DNA of 64,000 bases, taken from NCBI RefSeq assembly GCF_900091495.1, contig NZ_LT607413.1, positions 6,773,001 to 6,837,000 of the forward strand. Direction: 5' to 3'. Below, in pieces: positions 1 through 10,138 of the stretch. The translations under genes and the position numbers were made by a program. The stretch is from Micromonospora echinospora. GTDB lineage: Bacteria; Actinomycetota; Actinomycetes; Mycobacteriales; Micromonosporaceae. The notes under the pieces were generated by a model that was not told where the DNA came from, did not search any database, and was given only the letters and a program-made list of their open reading frames with translations. Every line of letters starts with the position of its first letter. The first letter of the stretch is position 1.

Positions 1-432
1 CAGGTGGCGTTGCTCGTCCTGTTCGACGCCCGGCCGGGTGGCGAGGGTCCGTACGAGCCGACCGAGGAGGAGGCCCACTACGTCGCCCTGGACGGGGTGA
101 ACACCGACGCGGGTCGGACCCGGCGGGAGCAGCTCGTGGCCGCGCAGAGCCCGCTGGCCTCGTTGGACGACGCGACGCTGGACCGGCTGGTCGCGGTGAC
201 GGCGGCGAACATCCGGGCGATGTCCGTCAACTCGCCCGTCCGGTTCGACGGTCCGGTCCTCGGCTTCGTCGCGACCCGGCACAACAAGGACTCCGACCTG
301 CTCTGGCAGCCGTTCCTCACCGGCGGGGCGGAGTTCCACGACCTGGACTGCGGCCACCTCGACATCGTCCGGACGGACGCCATGTCCCGAATCGGCCCGA
401 TCATCGCGGAAAGGATGAGCGACCTTGACTGA
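1..432 (+). CDS. NRPS C-terminal fragment (thioesterase tail), 5' end outside window
   Basis: The frame is open from base 1 and ends at a TGA at 430-432, so this is the 3' end of a gene that starts before the window. The 143 visible codons look like the end of a terminal thioesterase domain of a non-ribosomal peptide synthetase. A segment reading LLWQPFLTGG is followed by FHDLDCGHLDIVR, where the His fits the catalytic His of the TE triad, and by a short helix ending in RIGPIIAERM. An in-frame GTG at 4 exists, but there is no reason to think translation begins there. dpgA starts 39 bases downstream on the same strand, so the NRPS and the dpg genes are probably one operon and the peptide probably contains 3,5-dihydroxyphenylglycine. 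The peptide itself cannot be named from this piece. Confidence 0.75.
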   Translation, partial: QVALLVLFDARPGGEGPYEPTEEEAHYVALDGVNTDAGRTRREQLVAAQSPLASLDDATLDRLVAVTAANIRAMSVNSPVRFDGPVLGFVATRHNKDSDLLWQPFLTGGAEFHDLDCGHLDIVRTDAMSRIGPIIAERMSDLD

Positions 433-471
433 GCGAACGGTCAAACAGCTGACCAGGAGCCGGAAGCGGAT

Positions 472-1626
472 GTGGGGTTGGACATACCGATGATGCCCAC
501 CGCACTGCTGCCCCACCCGGGCCTGATCCGCGCCACGCCGCCTCCGGCGCTCGAGTCGACGGCCATGGCCCGGATCCTGGCCGTCGGCACGGCGACCCCG
601 GAGACGGCCTACTCCCAGCGGGAACTCCTCGACATCTTCGACATCCGGGATGCCAGGATCCGCTCGGTCTACCTGAACAGCGCCATCGACCGGCGGTTCC
701 TAACCCTGCCGGAGCCGGACGCCGACGGTGTGCGCGCGATGGAGACCACCGGCCAACTGCTGGCCAAGCACAAGGCACAGGGCATCGCGATGGGCAGTCG
801 CGCGGTGCAGGAGTGCCTGAAGCAGATCGGCGCGGACCTCTCCGACGTCCACTACCTGCTCTGCGTCACCTCCACCGGGTTCCTCACCCCGGGCTTCAGC
901 GCCCTGCTGATCCGGGAACTCGGGCTCGACCGGCACACCAGCCGCGCCGACATCGTCGGCATGGGCTGCAACGCGGGGCTGAACAGCCTCAACGCGGTCG
1001 CCGGCTGGGCCCGTGCCCACCCCGGCGAGCTGGCCCTGATGGTCTGCATCGAGGCCTGCTCGGCCGCGTACGTCTTCGACGGCACCATGCGTACCTCGGT
1101 GGTGAACAGCCTCTTCGGCGACGGGTCGGCGGCCATCGCGGTGGTCGCCGGGACCGAGCCCGACCCGGCCACCGACCAGCCGCTCACCCCGCGCATCGTC
1201 GACTTCACCAGCTGCATCATCCCCGAGGCGGTGGACGCGATGCGCTACGACTGGGACAGCGCGCAGAACGGGTTCAGCTTCTACCTCGACCCGGACATCC
1301 CGTACGTCGTGGGCGCGCACGCCCGGCTGACCGTGGACCGGCTGCTCGGTCGGGCCGGCCTGCGCCAGTCCGACATCGCGCACTGGCTCGTGCACTCCGG
1401 GGGCAAGAAGGTCATCGACGCCGTCGGCGTCAACCTCGGCCTGACCCGTTACGACCTGCGGCACACCACCGGTGTCCTGCGCGACTACGGCAACCTGTCG
1501 AGCGGGTCGTTCCTCTTCTCCTACGAACGCCTGATCCAGGAGGGCACCGTCCGTCCCGGCGAGTACGGCGTCCTCATGACGATGGGGCCCGGTTCCACCA
1601 TCGAGACCTGCCTGGTCCGCTGGTGA
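472..1626 (+). CDS. dpgA: Type III polyketide synthase DpgA (3,5-dihydroxyphenylacetyl-CoA synthase)
   Basis: Chalcone-synthase-superfamily enzyme of 384 residues. DpgA condenses four malonyl-CoA units towards 3,5-dihydroxyphenylacetyl-CoA, the first step to 3,5-dihydroxyphenylglycine (known for the family). The triad is visible: Cys166 in GMGCNAGLNSL, His308 in HSGGKK and Asn341 in GNLSSGS. The block SVYLNSAIDRRFLTLP is typical of DpgA. The GTG at 472 is chosen because it gives an N-terminus beginning MGLDIPM, like other DpgA proteins, and it follows a GGAG-like stretch. An overlapping ATG at 470 is out of frame. It is followed by dpgB, dpgC and dpgD, which confirms the assignment. It is unlike the second type III PKS at 47.6-48.8 kb, so the window holds two type III enzymes of different subfamilies. 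Confidence 0.96.
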   Translation: MGLDIPMMPTALLPHPGLIRATPPPALESTAMARILAVGTATPETAYSQRELLDIFDIRDARIRSVYLNSAIDRRFLTLPEPDADGVRAMETTGQLLAKHKAQGIAMGSRAVQECLKQIGADLSDVHYLLCVTSTGFLTPGFSALLIRELGLDRHTSRADIVGMGCNAGLNSLNAVAGWARAHPGELALMVCIEACSAAYVFDGTMRTSVVNSLFGDGSAAIAVVAGTEPDPATDQPLTPRIVDFTSCIIPEAVDAMRYDWDSAQNGFSFYLDPDIPYVVGAHARLTVDRLLGRAGLRQSDIAHWLVHSGGKKVIDAVGVNLGLTRYDLRHTTGVLRDYGNLSSGSFLFSYERLIQEGTVRPGEYGVLMTMGPGSTIETCLVRW

Positions 1627-1673
1627 ACCGCCCGGCGCACCTTCCATCCCTGCCACCCCACACGGGAGAAGAC

Positions 1674-3654
<1,981 letters not shown>

Positions 3655-3681
3655 CCTGAGACGGAGAAGGAGCGCGCAACG

Positions 3682-4491
3682 GTGACGCAGGACGTCGACG
3701 AGCCCCGGGTCCGGTACGAGAAGCGGGGCCGGGTCGCGTACGTGACGCTGAACCGGCCGCACGTGCTCAACGCCATGGACCTGCGGACGCACGAGGAACT
3801 CGGGCGGGTGTGGGACGACTTCGAGGCCGACGACGAGCTGTGGGTGGCGGTGCTGACCGGCGCCGGTGACCGCGCGTTCTCCACCGGACAGGACCTCAAG
3901 GAGCGGGCCGACCGGGACCGCGCCGGGTCCGGTCCGACCACGTTCGGCAGTCGGGGGCAGCCCGGCTGGCCCCGACTGACCGAACGGTTCGAGTTGTCCA
4001 AGCCGGTCGTGGCCCGGGTGCGCGGTTACGCCCTGGGCGGCGGCTTCGAGCTGGCGCTGGCCTGCGACGTCGTCGTGGCCTCCGAGGACGCGGTGTTCGC
4101 GCTGCCGGAGGCCCGGCTCGGCCTGGTCGCCGGCGCGGGCGGGGTCTTCCGGCTGGCCCGGCAGCTGCCGTTGAAGACGGCGATGGGTCACCTGCTGACC
4201 GGTCGTCGCCTGGACGCGCGGCGGGCGTGGCAGCTCGGGCTGGTCAACGACGTGGTGCCCGCCGACGAGCTCGACGACTGCGTCGCGGGTTGGGTGGCCG
4301 ACCTGCTGCGCAGCGCTCCCCTGGCGGTCCGGGCGATCAAGCAGGCCGCGATGCGGTCGGTGGACATGCCGCTGGAGCAGGCGTTCACCGCCCACTACGA
4401 GTGGGAGCAGCGGCGGTCGACCAGCCGGGACGCGGTGGAGGGCCCCCGGGCGTTCGTGGAGAAGCGCGATCCGGTCTGGGAGGGCAGGTGA
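3682..4491 (+). CDS. dpgD: DpgD, enoyl-CoA hydratase/isomerase
   Basis: A 269-residue canonical crotonase. It has [18 protein letters not shown] near the N-terminus, then the oxyanion-hole segment [32 protein letters not shown] and [14 protein letters not shown]. In Dpg pathways DpgD acts with DpgA and DpgB, completing dehydration during formation of 3,5-dihydroxyphenylacetyl-CoA. The GTG start at 3682 follows a strong GGAGAAGGAG 9 bases upstream, and the gene lies 27 bases after dpgC in the same operon. On its own it could be read as a general enoyl-CoA hydratase; the position fixes the call. Confidence 0.93.
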   Translation: MTQDVDEPRVRYEKRGRVAYVTLNRPHVLNAMDLRTHEELGRVWDDFEADDELWVAVLTGAGDRAFSTGQDLKERADRDRAGSGPTTFGSRGQPGWPRLTERFELSKPVVARVRGYALGGGFELALACDVVVASEDAVFALPEARLGLVAGAGGVFRLARQLPLKTAMGHLLTGRRLDARRAWQLGLVNDVVPADELDDCVAGWVADLLRSAPLAVRAIKQAAMRSVDMPLEQAFTAHYEWEQRRSTSRDAVEGPRAFVEKRDPVWEGR

Positions 4492-4513
4492 CCGGTCCGT
4501 CGGAAGGACTACC

Positions 4514-4541
4514 GTAACGAGCTATCGCGATATATCGTTAC
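4514..4541. promoter_or_regulatory. Palindromic operator upstream of padR
   Basis: A 28-base interrupted palindrome with outer arms GTAACGA and TCGTTAC and a perfect inner palindrome TATCGCGATA on the same centre; only a two-base step on each side fails to pair. It lies 28 bases before the padR ATG and is far more AT-rich than its surroundings. Sites with a TATCGCGATA-like core are typical of PadR-family repressors, so autoregulation by the PadR protein encoded next to it is the simplest reading (inference). Confidence 0.8.
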
Positions 4542-4569
4542 TGTGTCCACACCCGACGGAGGTCGACCG

Positions 4570-5193
4570 ATGTCCGAGCACCGCTCCGGGGTTCCCCGGC
4601 ACGTCCACATCGGGCCGGACGGGGACCCGGGTGCCCTGCCCCCGTTCCCGCCCCTGCCGGCCAAGCCGGCTCCCCCGCTTCCGCCCCCGCCTCCACCCCC
4701 GCCACCGCCGCCTGGCGGGGGACGGGCGGGCCGGATGCGCCGAGGCGACGTCCGGGCCGCGCTGCTGGCGCTGCTGCACGAGCAGCCCCGCAACGGCTAC
4801 CAGCTCATCCAGGCAGTCGCCGAGCGCAGCGGCGGCCGGTGGCGGCCCAGCCCCGGCTCGGTCTACCCGGCACTGGCCCAGTTGGAGGAGGAGGGCCTGG
4901 TGGGGGTGACCGGCACCGGGACGGACCGGCGCTGCCACCTCACCGAGGCCGGGCACGCCTTCGTCGCGGCGCACGAGGACCGCGTCAACGAGCCGTGGCA
5001 GGCGGTCGACCGGCTGCTGCCCGACCGGGTCACCGAGGTACGCCGTGCCCTCGACGGGCTGGCCTCGGCGGTGACCCAGGTGACCGCGACCGGCAACGAC
5101 GAGCAGCTGACCCGGGCCGGGCGGGTGCTGGACGCGGCCCGACGCGACCTGTACCGCATCCTCGCCGACGACGACACGCCCGCCGGCTCCTGA
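4570..5193 (+). CDS. PadR-family transcriptional regulator with proline-rich N-terminus
   Basis: A 207-residue protein. The winged-helix domain starts around residue 55: RGDVRAALLALLHEQPRNGY, then the classic PadR turn GSVYPALAQLEEEGLV and LTEAGHAF, followed by a C-terminal dimerisation helix region. It probably represses itself and perhaps the MFS exporter 42 bases downstream. Start: the ATG at 4570 has GGAGG 7 bases upstream; an earlier in-frame GTG at 4543 abuts the operator and lacks a ribosome site. The N-terminal ~50 residues are odd, with an unbroken run of prolines followed by GGG. This is not part of the PadR fold and is probably a flexible, disordered arm. The ligand is unknown; the peptide product of the adjacent cluster is plausible. 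Confidence 0.9.
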   Translation: MSEHRSGVPRHVHIGPDGDPGALPPFPPLPAKPAPPLPPPPPPPPPPPGGGRAGRMRRGDVRAALLALLHEQPRNGYQLIQAVAERSGGRWRPSPGSVYPALAQLEEEGLVGVTGTGTDRRCHLTEAGHAFVAAHEDRVNEPWQAVDRLLPDRVTEVRRALDGLASAVTQVTATGNDEQLTRAGRVLDAARRDLYRILADDDTPAGS

Positions 5194-5235
5194 GCCCGTC
5201 CCCGACCGACCCGACCCCTGACAGGAGAGCCCGCG

Positions 5236-6507
5236 ATGAGTGCCCAGCCCGGCGGCACGGCCGTGCGCGACACGGAGGTGGTCGCCGAGAAGCCGCTCCG
5301 GCGCAACCGCGACTTCCAGCTGCTGTGGAGCGGCTCGGCCTTCGCCTTCCTCGGCCGGGAGATCACCGACCTCGTCTACCCCCTGATGGTCCTGGCCATC
5401 ACCGGGTCCCCCGCCTGGGCGGGCGCGTTCGGCGGCGTGCAACTGTTCATGGCCCTGCTGGTCGGCATCCCGGCCGGCAGCGTCGCCGACACCTACGACC
5501 GGCGGAAGCTGCTCATCGTGATGGAGACCGCCCGGGCGACCGCCTCGGCGAGTGTCCTGGTGGCGGTGCTCCTCGATGCCGTCACCCTGCCGCACCTGCT
5601 GGGCGTGGCCGTCGTGGTGGGCACGGTCGGACCGCTCGGCGGCTCGGCGCGGATGCTCCTGGTCCGGGCGGTCGTACCACCCCGGCAGCTCACCGCCGCG
5701 CTGACCCAGGAGGAGGTGCGCACGCACGCGGCGGCTCTCGGCGGGCCTCCGCTGGGCGGTCTGCTCTACGGCCTCGCCACCCTGCTGCCCTTCGTCGCGA
5801 CCGCGGTGTCGTTCACGGTGTCGTTGATCTGCGCTCTCTTCGTCCGCGTTCCCCGTCGCGACGACGCCCCGGCCGCGCCGGTCGAGGAGGGCGGGACGGT
5901 CCGCCGGGCCCTCGCCGGACTCGCCCTGCTCTGGCGGGTGCCGACCCTGCGACACAGCACCATCTTCGCCACCGCGCTGAACGGGGTCACGGCGCCGCTC
6001 TTCCTCATCGTGCTGGTGATGCTGGACCGCGCCGGGGCCTCCCCCACCATGATCGGGTTGACCTCGGCCGGGCTGGCGGTCGGCGGGCTCGCCGGCACCC
6101 TGCTGGTCCGTCCGCTGCACCGCGCGTTCTCGCCGGGGACGCTGATGCTGGTCCTCGGCGGCACAGCGGTGGCGTTCATCAGCGCGCTGGCCCTGCCGCT
6201 GGGAGCCTGGTGGCTGGCGACCGCGCTGTTCCTGCTCGGCCTCGGCGGCCCGTCGATGCGGGTGCTCGTCGACATCCTGATCTTCCGGCAGGTGCCCGAC
6301 GAGCAGCGCGGTCGGACGTTCACGGCGTTCATGACGGTGCTCGGGGCCGGTGCCTCGCTCGGCCTCTTCGCCTCCGGCCAGCTGCTGGAGCGGCTCCCCG
6401 CCGCGTACGCGATCCTCACCCTGGCCGGTGTCCTGGCCCTCGCCGTCGGGTGGGCCCTCACCGACCGGCGGATCCGCGAGGCCCGGTGGCCGGACGAGTC
6501 GCGGTAG
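5236..6507 (+). CDS. MFS transporter, probable drug/peptide exporter
   Basis: A 423-residue membrane protein with about 10-12 hydrophobic segments and the major-facilitator layout. The loop between the second and third segments carries GSVADTYDRRKLLIVME, a variant of the MFS motif A (GxLaDrxGrrxxl). It resembles the MFS_3 / enterobactin-exporter-like group often found as self-resistance or export pumps beside NRPS and PKS clusters. The ATG at 5236 follows ACAGGAGAG. It is 42 bases after padR, probably cotranscribed, a common PadR-efflux pairing. Cargo is not shown by the sequence; the product of the dpg/NRPS cluster is the natural candidate. It ends 3 bases from the convergent gene at 6511. 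Confidence 0.88.
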   Translation: MSAQPGGTAVRDTEVVAEKPLRRNRDFQLLWSGSAFAFLGREITDLVYPLMVLAITGSPAWAGAFGGVQLFMALLVGIPAGSVADTYDRRKLLIVMETARATASASVLVAVLLDAVTLPHLLGVAVVVGTVGPLGGSARMLLVRAVVPPRQLTAALTQEEVRTHAAALGGPPLGGLLYGLATLLPFVATAVSFTVSLICALFVRVPRRDDAPAAPVEEGGTVRRALAGLALLWRVPTLRHSTIFATALNGVTAPLFLIVLVMLDRAGASPTMIGLTSAGLAVGGLAGTLLVRPLHRAFSPGTLMLVLGGTAVAFISALALPLGAWWLATALFLLGLGGPSMRVLVDILIFRQVPDEQRGRTFTAFMTVLGAGASLGLFASGQLLERLPAAYAILTLAGVLALAVGWALTDRRIREARWPDESR

Positions 6508-6510
6508 CGG

Positions 6511-6774
6511 TCAGCGCCAGCGGACCGACACAAGTCCGAGCTGCGCGGCGGCGACACCGAGACCGAACCGACCCTGCACGCCCAACTGCTCCCCGATCAG
6601 CGCCACCCGACGGCGGACGGTGCGCGGGCTGACGTTCAGCCGCAGCGCCGTCGCCTCGTCGGTGTGTCCGGCGGCCAGTTGGCGCAGGATGTCCCGGTCC
6701 AGCTTGCTGACCTCTAAAGTGGGCAGGGATTCGCCAGCGAGCGGGGCGGCAGCGAGTCCGTTGTGGACGGGCAT
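6511..6774 (-). CDS. Stand-alone LuxR-type helix-turn-helix protein
   Basis: An 87-residue protein that is little more than one LuxR/GerE-type DNA-binding domain: LDRDILRQLAAGHTDEATAL followed by RLNVSPRTVRRRVALIGEQL. No receiver, ATPase or ligand domain is present. The ATG at 6774 has AGGAGG 7 bases upstream; a longer frame upstream would have no ribosome site and shows no family features. It is divergent from the SARP gene at 6992, with an inverted repeat between them, which suggests regulation of that promoter. Such small orphan HTH proteins occur in actinomycete biosynthetic clusters as pathway regulators (general knowledge); the target here is inferred. Confidence 0.8.
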   Translation of the reverse strand: MPVHNGLAAAPLAGESLPTLEVSKLDRDILRQLAAGHTDEATALRLNVSPRTVRRRVALIGEQLGVQGRFGLGVAAAQLGLVSVRWR

Positions 6775-6879
6775 GGGTCGTTCCTCCTGAGTTCGCTGGA
6801 CCAGCCACGCCACGGCCGGCCCGCCCCAGTGTCGCAAGCCCTGCCTTCCCAAACGCTTCCCGTCCGGTTCCATCGACGA

Positions 6880-6913
6880 CCGTAACATTGCTTGTGGTGC
6901 CACTTCGTTACGG
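6880..6913. promoter_or_regulatory. Inverted repeat in the luxR-like/SARP divergent promoter region
   Basis: Perfect 7-base arms CCGTAAC and GTTACGG separated by 20 bases, with a second pair GTGG/CCAC inside on nearly the same centre. The outer arms match those of the padR operator, which is also preceded by CC (CCGTAAC...CGTTAC). The TATCGCGATA core is absent. It lies about 105 bases upstream of the luxR-like start and 79 bases upstream of the SARP start, so it could control either. Which protein binds is unknown. Confidence 0.5.
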
Positions 6914-6991
6914 CGGAAGTCCCGACACGTAGGGCGGGGACGCCGTCGCGAGGAGTATCGTCGCGGAAACTGCGACCCGGGGGGGTGAGGG

Positions 6992-9883
6992 GTGGAAGTT
7001 CGCATACTGGGACCGGTGGAGGTGTGGCACGCCGGCGCCCCCGTGCGTCTCGCCCGGCGCCAGCAGCGGCTGATCCTCGGCATCTTCGCGCTCCGCGCCA
7101 ACGAGCTGGTCTCGTCCAACCAGCTGATCGACCTGCTCTGGGGCGACTCGCCACCCCGTCAGGCGCGGGCCGTCGTGCAGACCCGGGTCAGTGAACTGCG
7201 CGCCGTCCTCAATGGCTCCGCCGACGCGGCGGTGCGCCTGCGCACGCGGGGCGGCGGCTACCTGCTCGAGTCCGCGCCGGAGGCGATCGACGCGCAGCAC
7301 TTCCTCACCCTGGTCCGGGCCTCCCGCGCCGAGCGGGACGGCAACGCCGCCATCCGGACCCTGCGCCGGGCCCTCGACCTGTGGCGGGGGCCGGTGTTGG
7401 GCGGAGACGTCCCCAACGAACTCTGCGCGACCCTCTGCCAGGGACTGGAGTCCGCGCGTCTGACCGCCACCGAGGAACTCTTCGACCTGGAACTGGGGCT
7501 CGGCAACCAGCAGCGCATCGTGGACGAGCTCCTCGCCACCGCACGGGTCAACCCCGCCCGCGAACGGCTCGTCGGCCAGCTCATGCTGGCCCTGACCCGG
7601 GTCGGCCGCAGCGCCGAGGCGCTCAGCTACTACGACGAGTGGCGCCGGTGGCTCGCCGACGAGTTCGGTGTCGACCCGCAGCCGGACGTCCAGCGGCTGC
7701 ACCTGTCCATCCTGCGCGAGGGGGAGGGCGAGCCGCCGGTCGACGCCCCGGACGACGCCCTGCCGGTGGGGGTCGCCGACCAGTCGGGGGTGGCCTTCCG
7801 GGGCGGGGTGCCCCGACTGCTGCCGCCGGACGTGAGCGACTTCACCGGACGCACGACGGAAATCGACCGGATCCGCCGGTTGCTCACCGCGCCGACCCGT
7901 ACCGGCGTGGCGGTGGTCGCCGTGACCGGCCCCGGCGGGGTCGGCAAGACGGCGCTGTCGGTACACGTCGCGCACACGCTCCAGGAGGACTTCCCCGACG
8001 GGCAGATGTACGCCAACCTGCGCGGACCGGACCACCGCACCCCGATCGACCCCGCCGAGGTGCTCGGTCGTTTCCTGCGGGCGCTCGGGGTCGACGGCGC
8101 AGCCGTGCCGGAGACCATCGAGGAACGGGCCGACCTCTACCGTGACCTGCTCGCCGAGCGCCGGGTGCTGGTGGTGCTCGACAACGCGGCCTCCGACGAC
8201 CAGATCGCCCCGCTCGTGCCGGCCGGACGCCGATGCGCGGTCATCATCAACGGTCGCACCCACCTCGGTTCCACCTTCGGCGCGCCCGCCCTACGACTGG
8301 AGATCTTCGAGCCGGGGCAGGCGGTGGAACTGCTGGGGCACGTCGCCGGCCCCGCCCGGCTGCGGGCCGAGCCCGACGCCGCCGCGGAGCTCTGCCGCCA
8401 GTGCGGGTTCCTCCCGTTGGCGCTGCGCGTGCTCGGCGCCCGGCTCGCGGCGAAGCCACACTGGAGCGTGGCGAAGCTGAGCGGGATGCTGCGCGACGAG
8501 AGCGGGCGCCTCGACCAGTTCAGCTACCACGAGCTGGACGTCCGGGCGAGCCTGGCGATCAGTTACGCCGGGCTCTCGCCGGCCGCGCAACGGCTGCTGC
8601 GCCTGACCGGTCACGTCGACCTGGCCTACACCGACTCCTGGATCGCGGCGGCGCTGCTGGACGTCAGCGCCGCCCAGGGCGAGTCGTTGCTGGAGGAGTT
8701 GTTCGACGGGCAACTGGTCGACGTCGCCGAGGCCGACCCGGTGAGCGGCTCCCGGTTCCGCCTGCACCACCTCGTCCGCCTCTTCGCCCGCGAGCGCGCC
8801 GACGCCGAGGACGACAGCGACGAGCTGACGGCGGCCCGCATCCGGGTGTTCGGCGCCTGGCTGTCCATGGCGGACGGTGCCTACCGGGCGATACACGGTG
8901 GGCCGTACCAGACGGTCCGGGTCTCCGTCGAGCGGTACGCGGTCGACGACGCCCAGCGGATCCGGCCCGCCGAGGAGCCGGTCACCTGGTTCGAGAGCGA
9001 ACGGGCCGCGCTGGCCGTGGTCGCCCGCCGGGCCGCGCAGGAGGGCCACGCGGCGGCGTGCTGGGAACTGGTCAACATCACCTCGCCGTTGTTCCAGATG
9101 CGACGCTACTTCACCGAGTGGCACGAGCTGATCGTCCTGGCTCTCGACGCGGCGCAGGCGGCCGGCGACCGGCTGGGCGAGGCGACGATGCTGTACCGCC
9201 TCGCCATGCACAGTACCGACCGCCGTGAGTTCGGCCGGGCCGAGGAGTACATCGCCCGGTCGCTGGAGCTCTTCGCCACCACCGGCAGCCTGCACGGGCG
9301 GGCGCTCGTGAATGCCTTTGCCGCGTCGCTGAGCCGTATCAAGGGCCACGAACGCGAGGCACTCGTCCGATACAAGGAGGTACTGCCGGAATTGGTGGAC
9401 GCCCGGGACTGGAGTTCCGCCGCGCTCGCACTCCGGGGCATCGGACAAATACATCTGAACCAGCAGGACCATTCGACCGCCGACCACTATTTCGGTCAGG
9501 CACTGGACATGTGCCGCCTCGGCGGATCGACAAGGCTGGAAGCGCAGGTGCTGTTCTGGCAGGGCATGCTCCGGGTACGTCAGGAGCGTTTCACCGAAGC
9601 CGAACCGCTGTTCTCCCGGGTTCTGTCGGCTAGCCGACAGCTCGGCGACCTCACCGGGGAAGGTCAGGCCCTGCACGGGCTCAGCCTCTGCTACCAGGGG
9701 CGTGGCCAGGTGGAACGCGCCCGGACGACCCTGCACACCGCCCTCGTGCTCTGCCGGCAGCCGCGCCCCACGCTGCTGGAGGGAACCATCCGTCGCGCCC
9801 TGGCGGATCTCGAATCGGCGACCGGTGGCCGGAACCGGTCAACAGTTCCCATTAGTGCAGACACCCTTCCTCGCGTGGACTAA
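6992..9883 (+). CDS. AfsR/SARP-family regulator with NB-ARC ATPase and TPR domains
   Basis: A 963-residue regulator. The N-terminal OmpR-like winged helix (residues 1-90) contains RILGPVEVWHAG and ELVSSNQLIDLLWGDSPP. A bacterial transcriptional activator (BTAD) domain follows to about 245, with YYDEWRRWLADEFGVDP. The NB-ARC ATPase starts near 290, with a P-loop GPGGVGKT at 313-320 and a sensor-like VLVVLDNAASDDQI. TPR-like helical repeats run from about 720 to the end. This is the full AfsR layout. Such proteins activate secondary-metabolite promoters in response to ATP/ADP and protein partners. The GTG at 6992 follows GGGGGTGAGG. The dpg/NRPS genes nearby are likely targets (inference). A tiny ORF starts 34 bases after its TAA. 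Confidence 0.93.
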   Translation: MEVRILGPVEVWHAGAPVRLARRQQRLILGIFALRANELVSSNQLIDLLWGDSPPRQARAVVQTRVSELRAVLNGSADAAVRLRTRGGGYLLESAPEAIDAQHFLTLVRASRAERDGNAAIRTLRRALDLWRGPVLGGDVPNELCATLCQGLESARLTATEELFDLELGLGNQQRIVDELLATARVNPARERLVGQLMLALTRVGRSAEALSYYDEWRRWLADEFGVDPQPDVQRLHLSILREGEGEPPVDAPDDALPVGVADQSGVAFRGGVPRLLPPDVSDFTGRTTEIDRIRRLLTAPTRTGVAVVAVTGPGGVGKTALSVHVAHTLQEDFPDGQMYANLRGPDHRTPIDPAEVLGRFLRALGVDGAAVPETIEERADLYRDLLAERRVLVVLDNAASDDQIAPLVPAGRRCAVIINGRTHLGSTFGAPALRLEIFEPGQAVELLGHVAGPARLRAEPDAAAELCRQCGFLPLALRVLGARLAAKPHWSVAKLSGMLRDESGRLDQFSYHELDVRASLAISYAGLSPAAQRLLRLTGHVDLAYTDSWIAAALLDVSAAQGESLLEELFDGQLVDVAEADPVSGSRFRLHHLVRLFARERADAEDDSDELTAARIRVFGAWLSMADGAYRAIHGGPYQTVRVSVERYAVDDAQRIRPAEEPVTWFESERAALAVVARRAAQEGHAAACWELVNITSPLFQMRRYFTEWHELIVLALDAAQAAGDRLGEATMLYRLAMHSTDRREFGRAEEYIARSLELFATTGSLHGRALVNAFAASLSRIKGHEREALVRYKEVLPELVDARDWSSAALALRGIGQIHLNQQDHSTADHYFGQALDMCRLGGSTRLEAQVLFWQGMLRVRQERFTEAEPLFSRVLSASRQLGDLTGEGQALHGLSLCYQGRGQVERARTTLHTALVLCRQPRPTLLEGTIRRALADLESATGGRNRSTVPISADTLPRVD

Positions 9884-9917
9884 CGTCGATGACACCAGAA
9901 CGCGAGAGGAAGTCACG

Positions 9918-9974
9918 ATGCAGGAATTCATGGCGCAGTCCACCTCCTACCGCAACGATTGGGAGTGGCACTGA
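9918..9974 (+). CDS. 18-residue peptide ORF after the SARP gene, function unknown
   Basis: ATG at 9918 follows GAGAGGAAG with proper spacing and encodes MQEFMAQSTSYRNDWEWH before a TGA. It is 34 bases after the SARP stop, so probably on the same transcript. The C-terminal half is rich in aromatic residues (Tyr11, Trp15, Trp17, His18), an unlikely outcome for random GC-rich DNA, where Ala, Arg, Gly and Pro would dominate. I do not recognise the family. A signalling peptide, a leader peptide or a very small ribosomally made natural-product precursor are all possible; a P450 gene lies 1.2 kb downstream, but a lipid-kinase gene intervenes. Confidence 0.5.
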   Translation: MQEFMAQSTSYRNDWEWH

Positions 9975-10138
9975 GTCGATGTCCGAGTGGCCGCGACGGT
10001 GGAACACCGGAAGCAGATATCGGTCTTGACGATTCATGATTCCGGCGGCATCCGGAGTCGCCGGCCCGGTGCCGGCGCCGGACGACCGCGCGGCACCGAC
10101 CACGTCGGGTCCCCGGGCGGGCGATAGGGTCGGTCCCC

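Noticed and set aside
4670..4720. CCG/CCC-rich run in padR as a sequencing error or frameshift
   Set aside because: The frame stays open on both sides with a good start and a complete PadR domain, so it reads as a real polyproline stretch.
4522..6120. Minus-strand open frame opposite padR and the MFS gene
   Set aside because: Shadow of the MFS and PadR genes; no recognisable features and Gly/Arg-rich throughout.
10042..10064. Weak hairpin CCGGCG/CGCCGG after the 18-codon ORF as a terminator
   Set aside because: Only a six-base stem with an 11-base loop in GC-rich DNA; such pairs are expected by chance.
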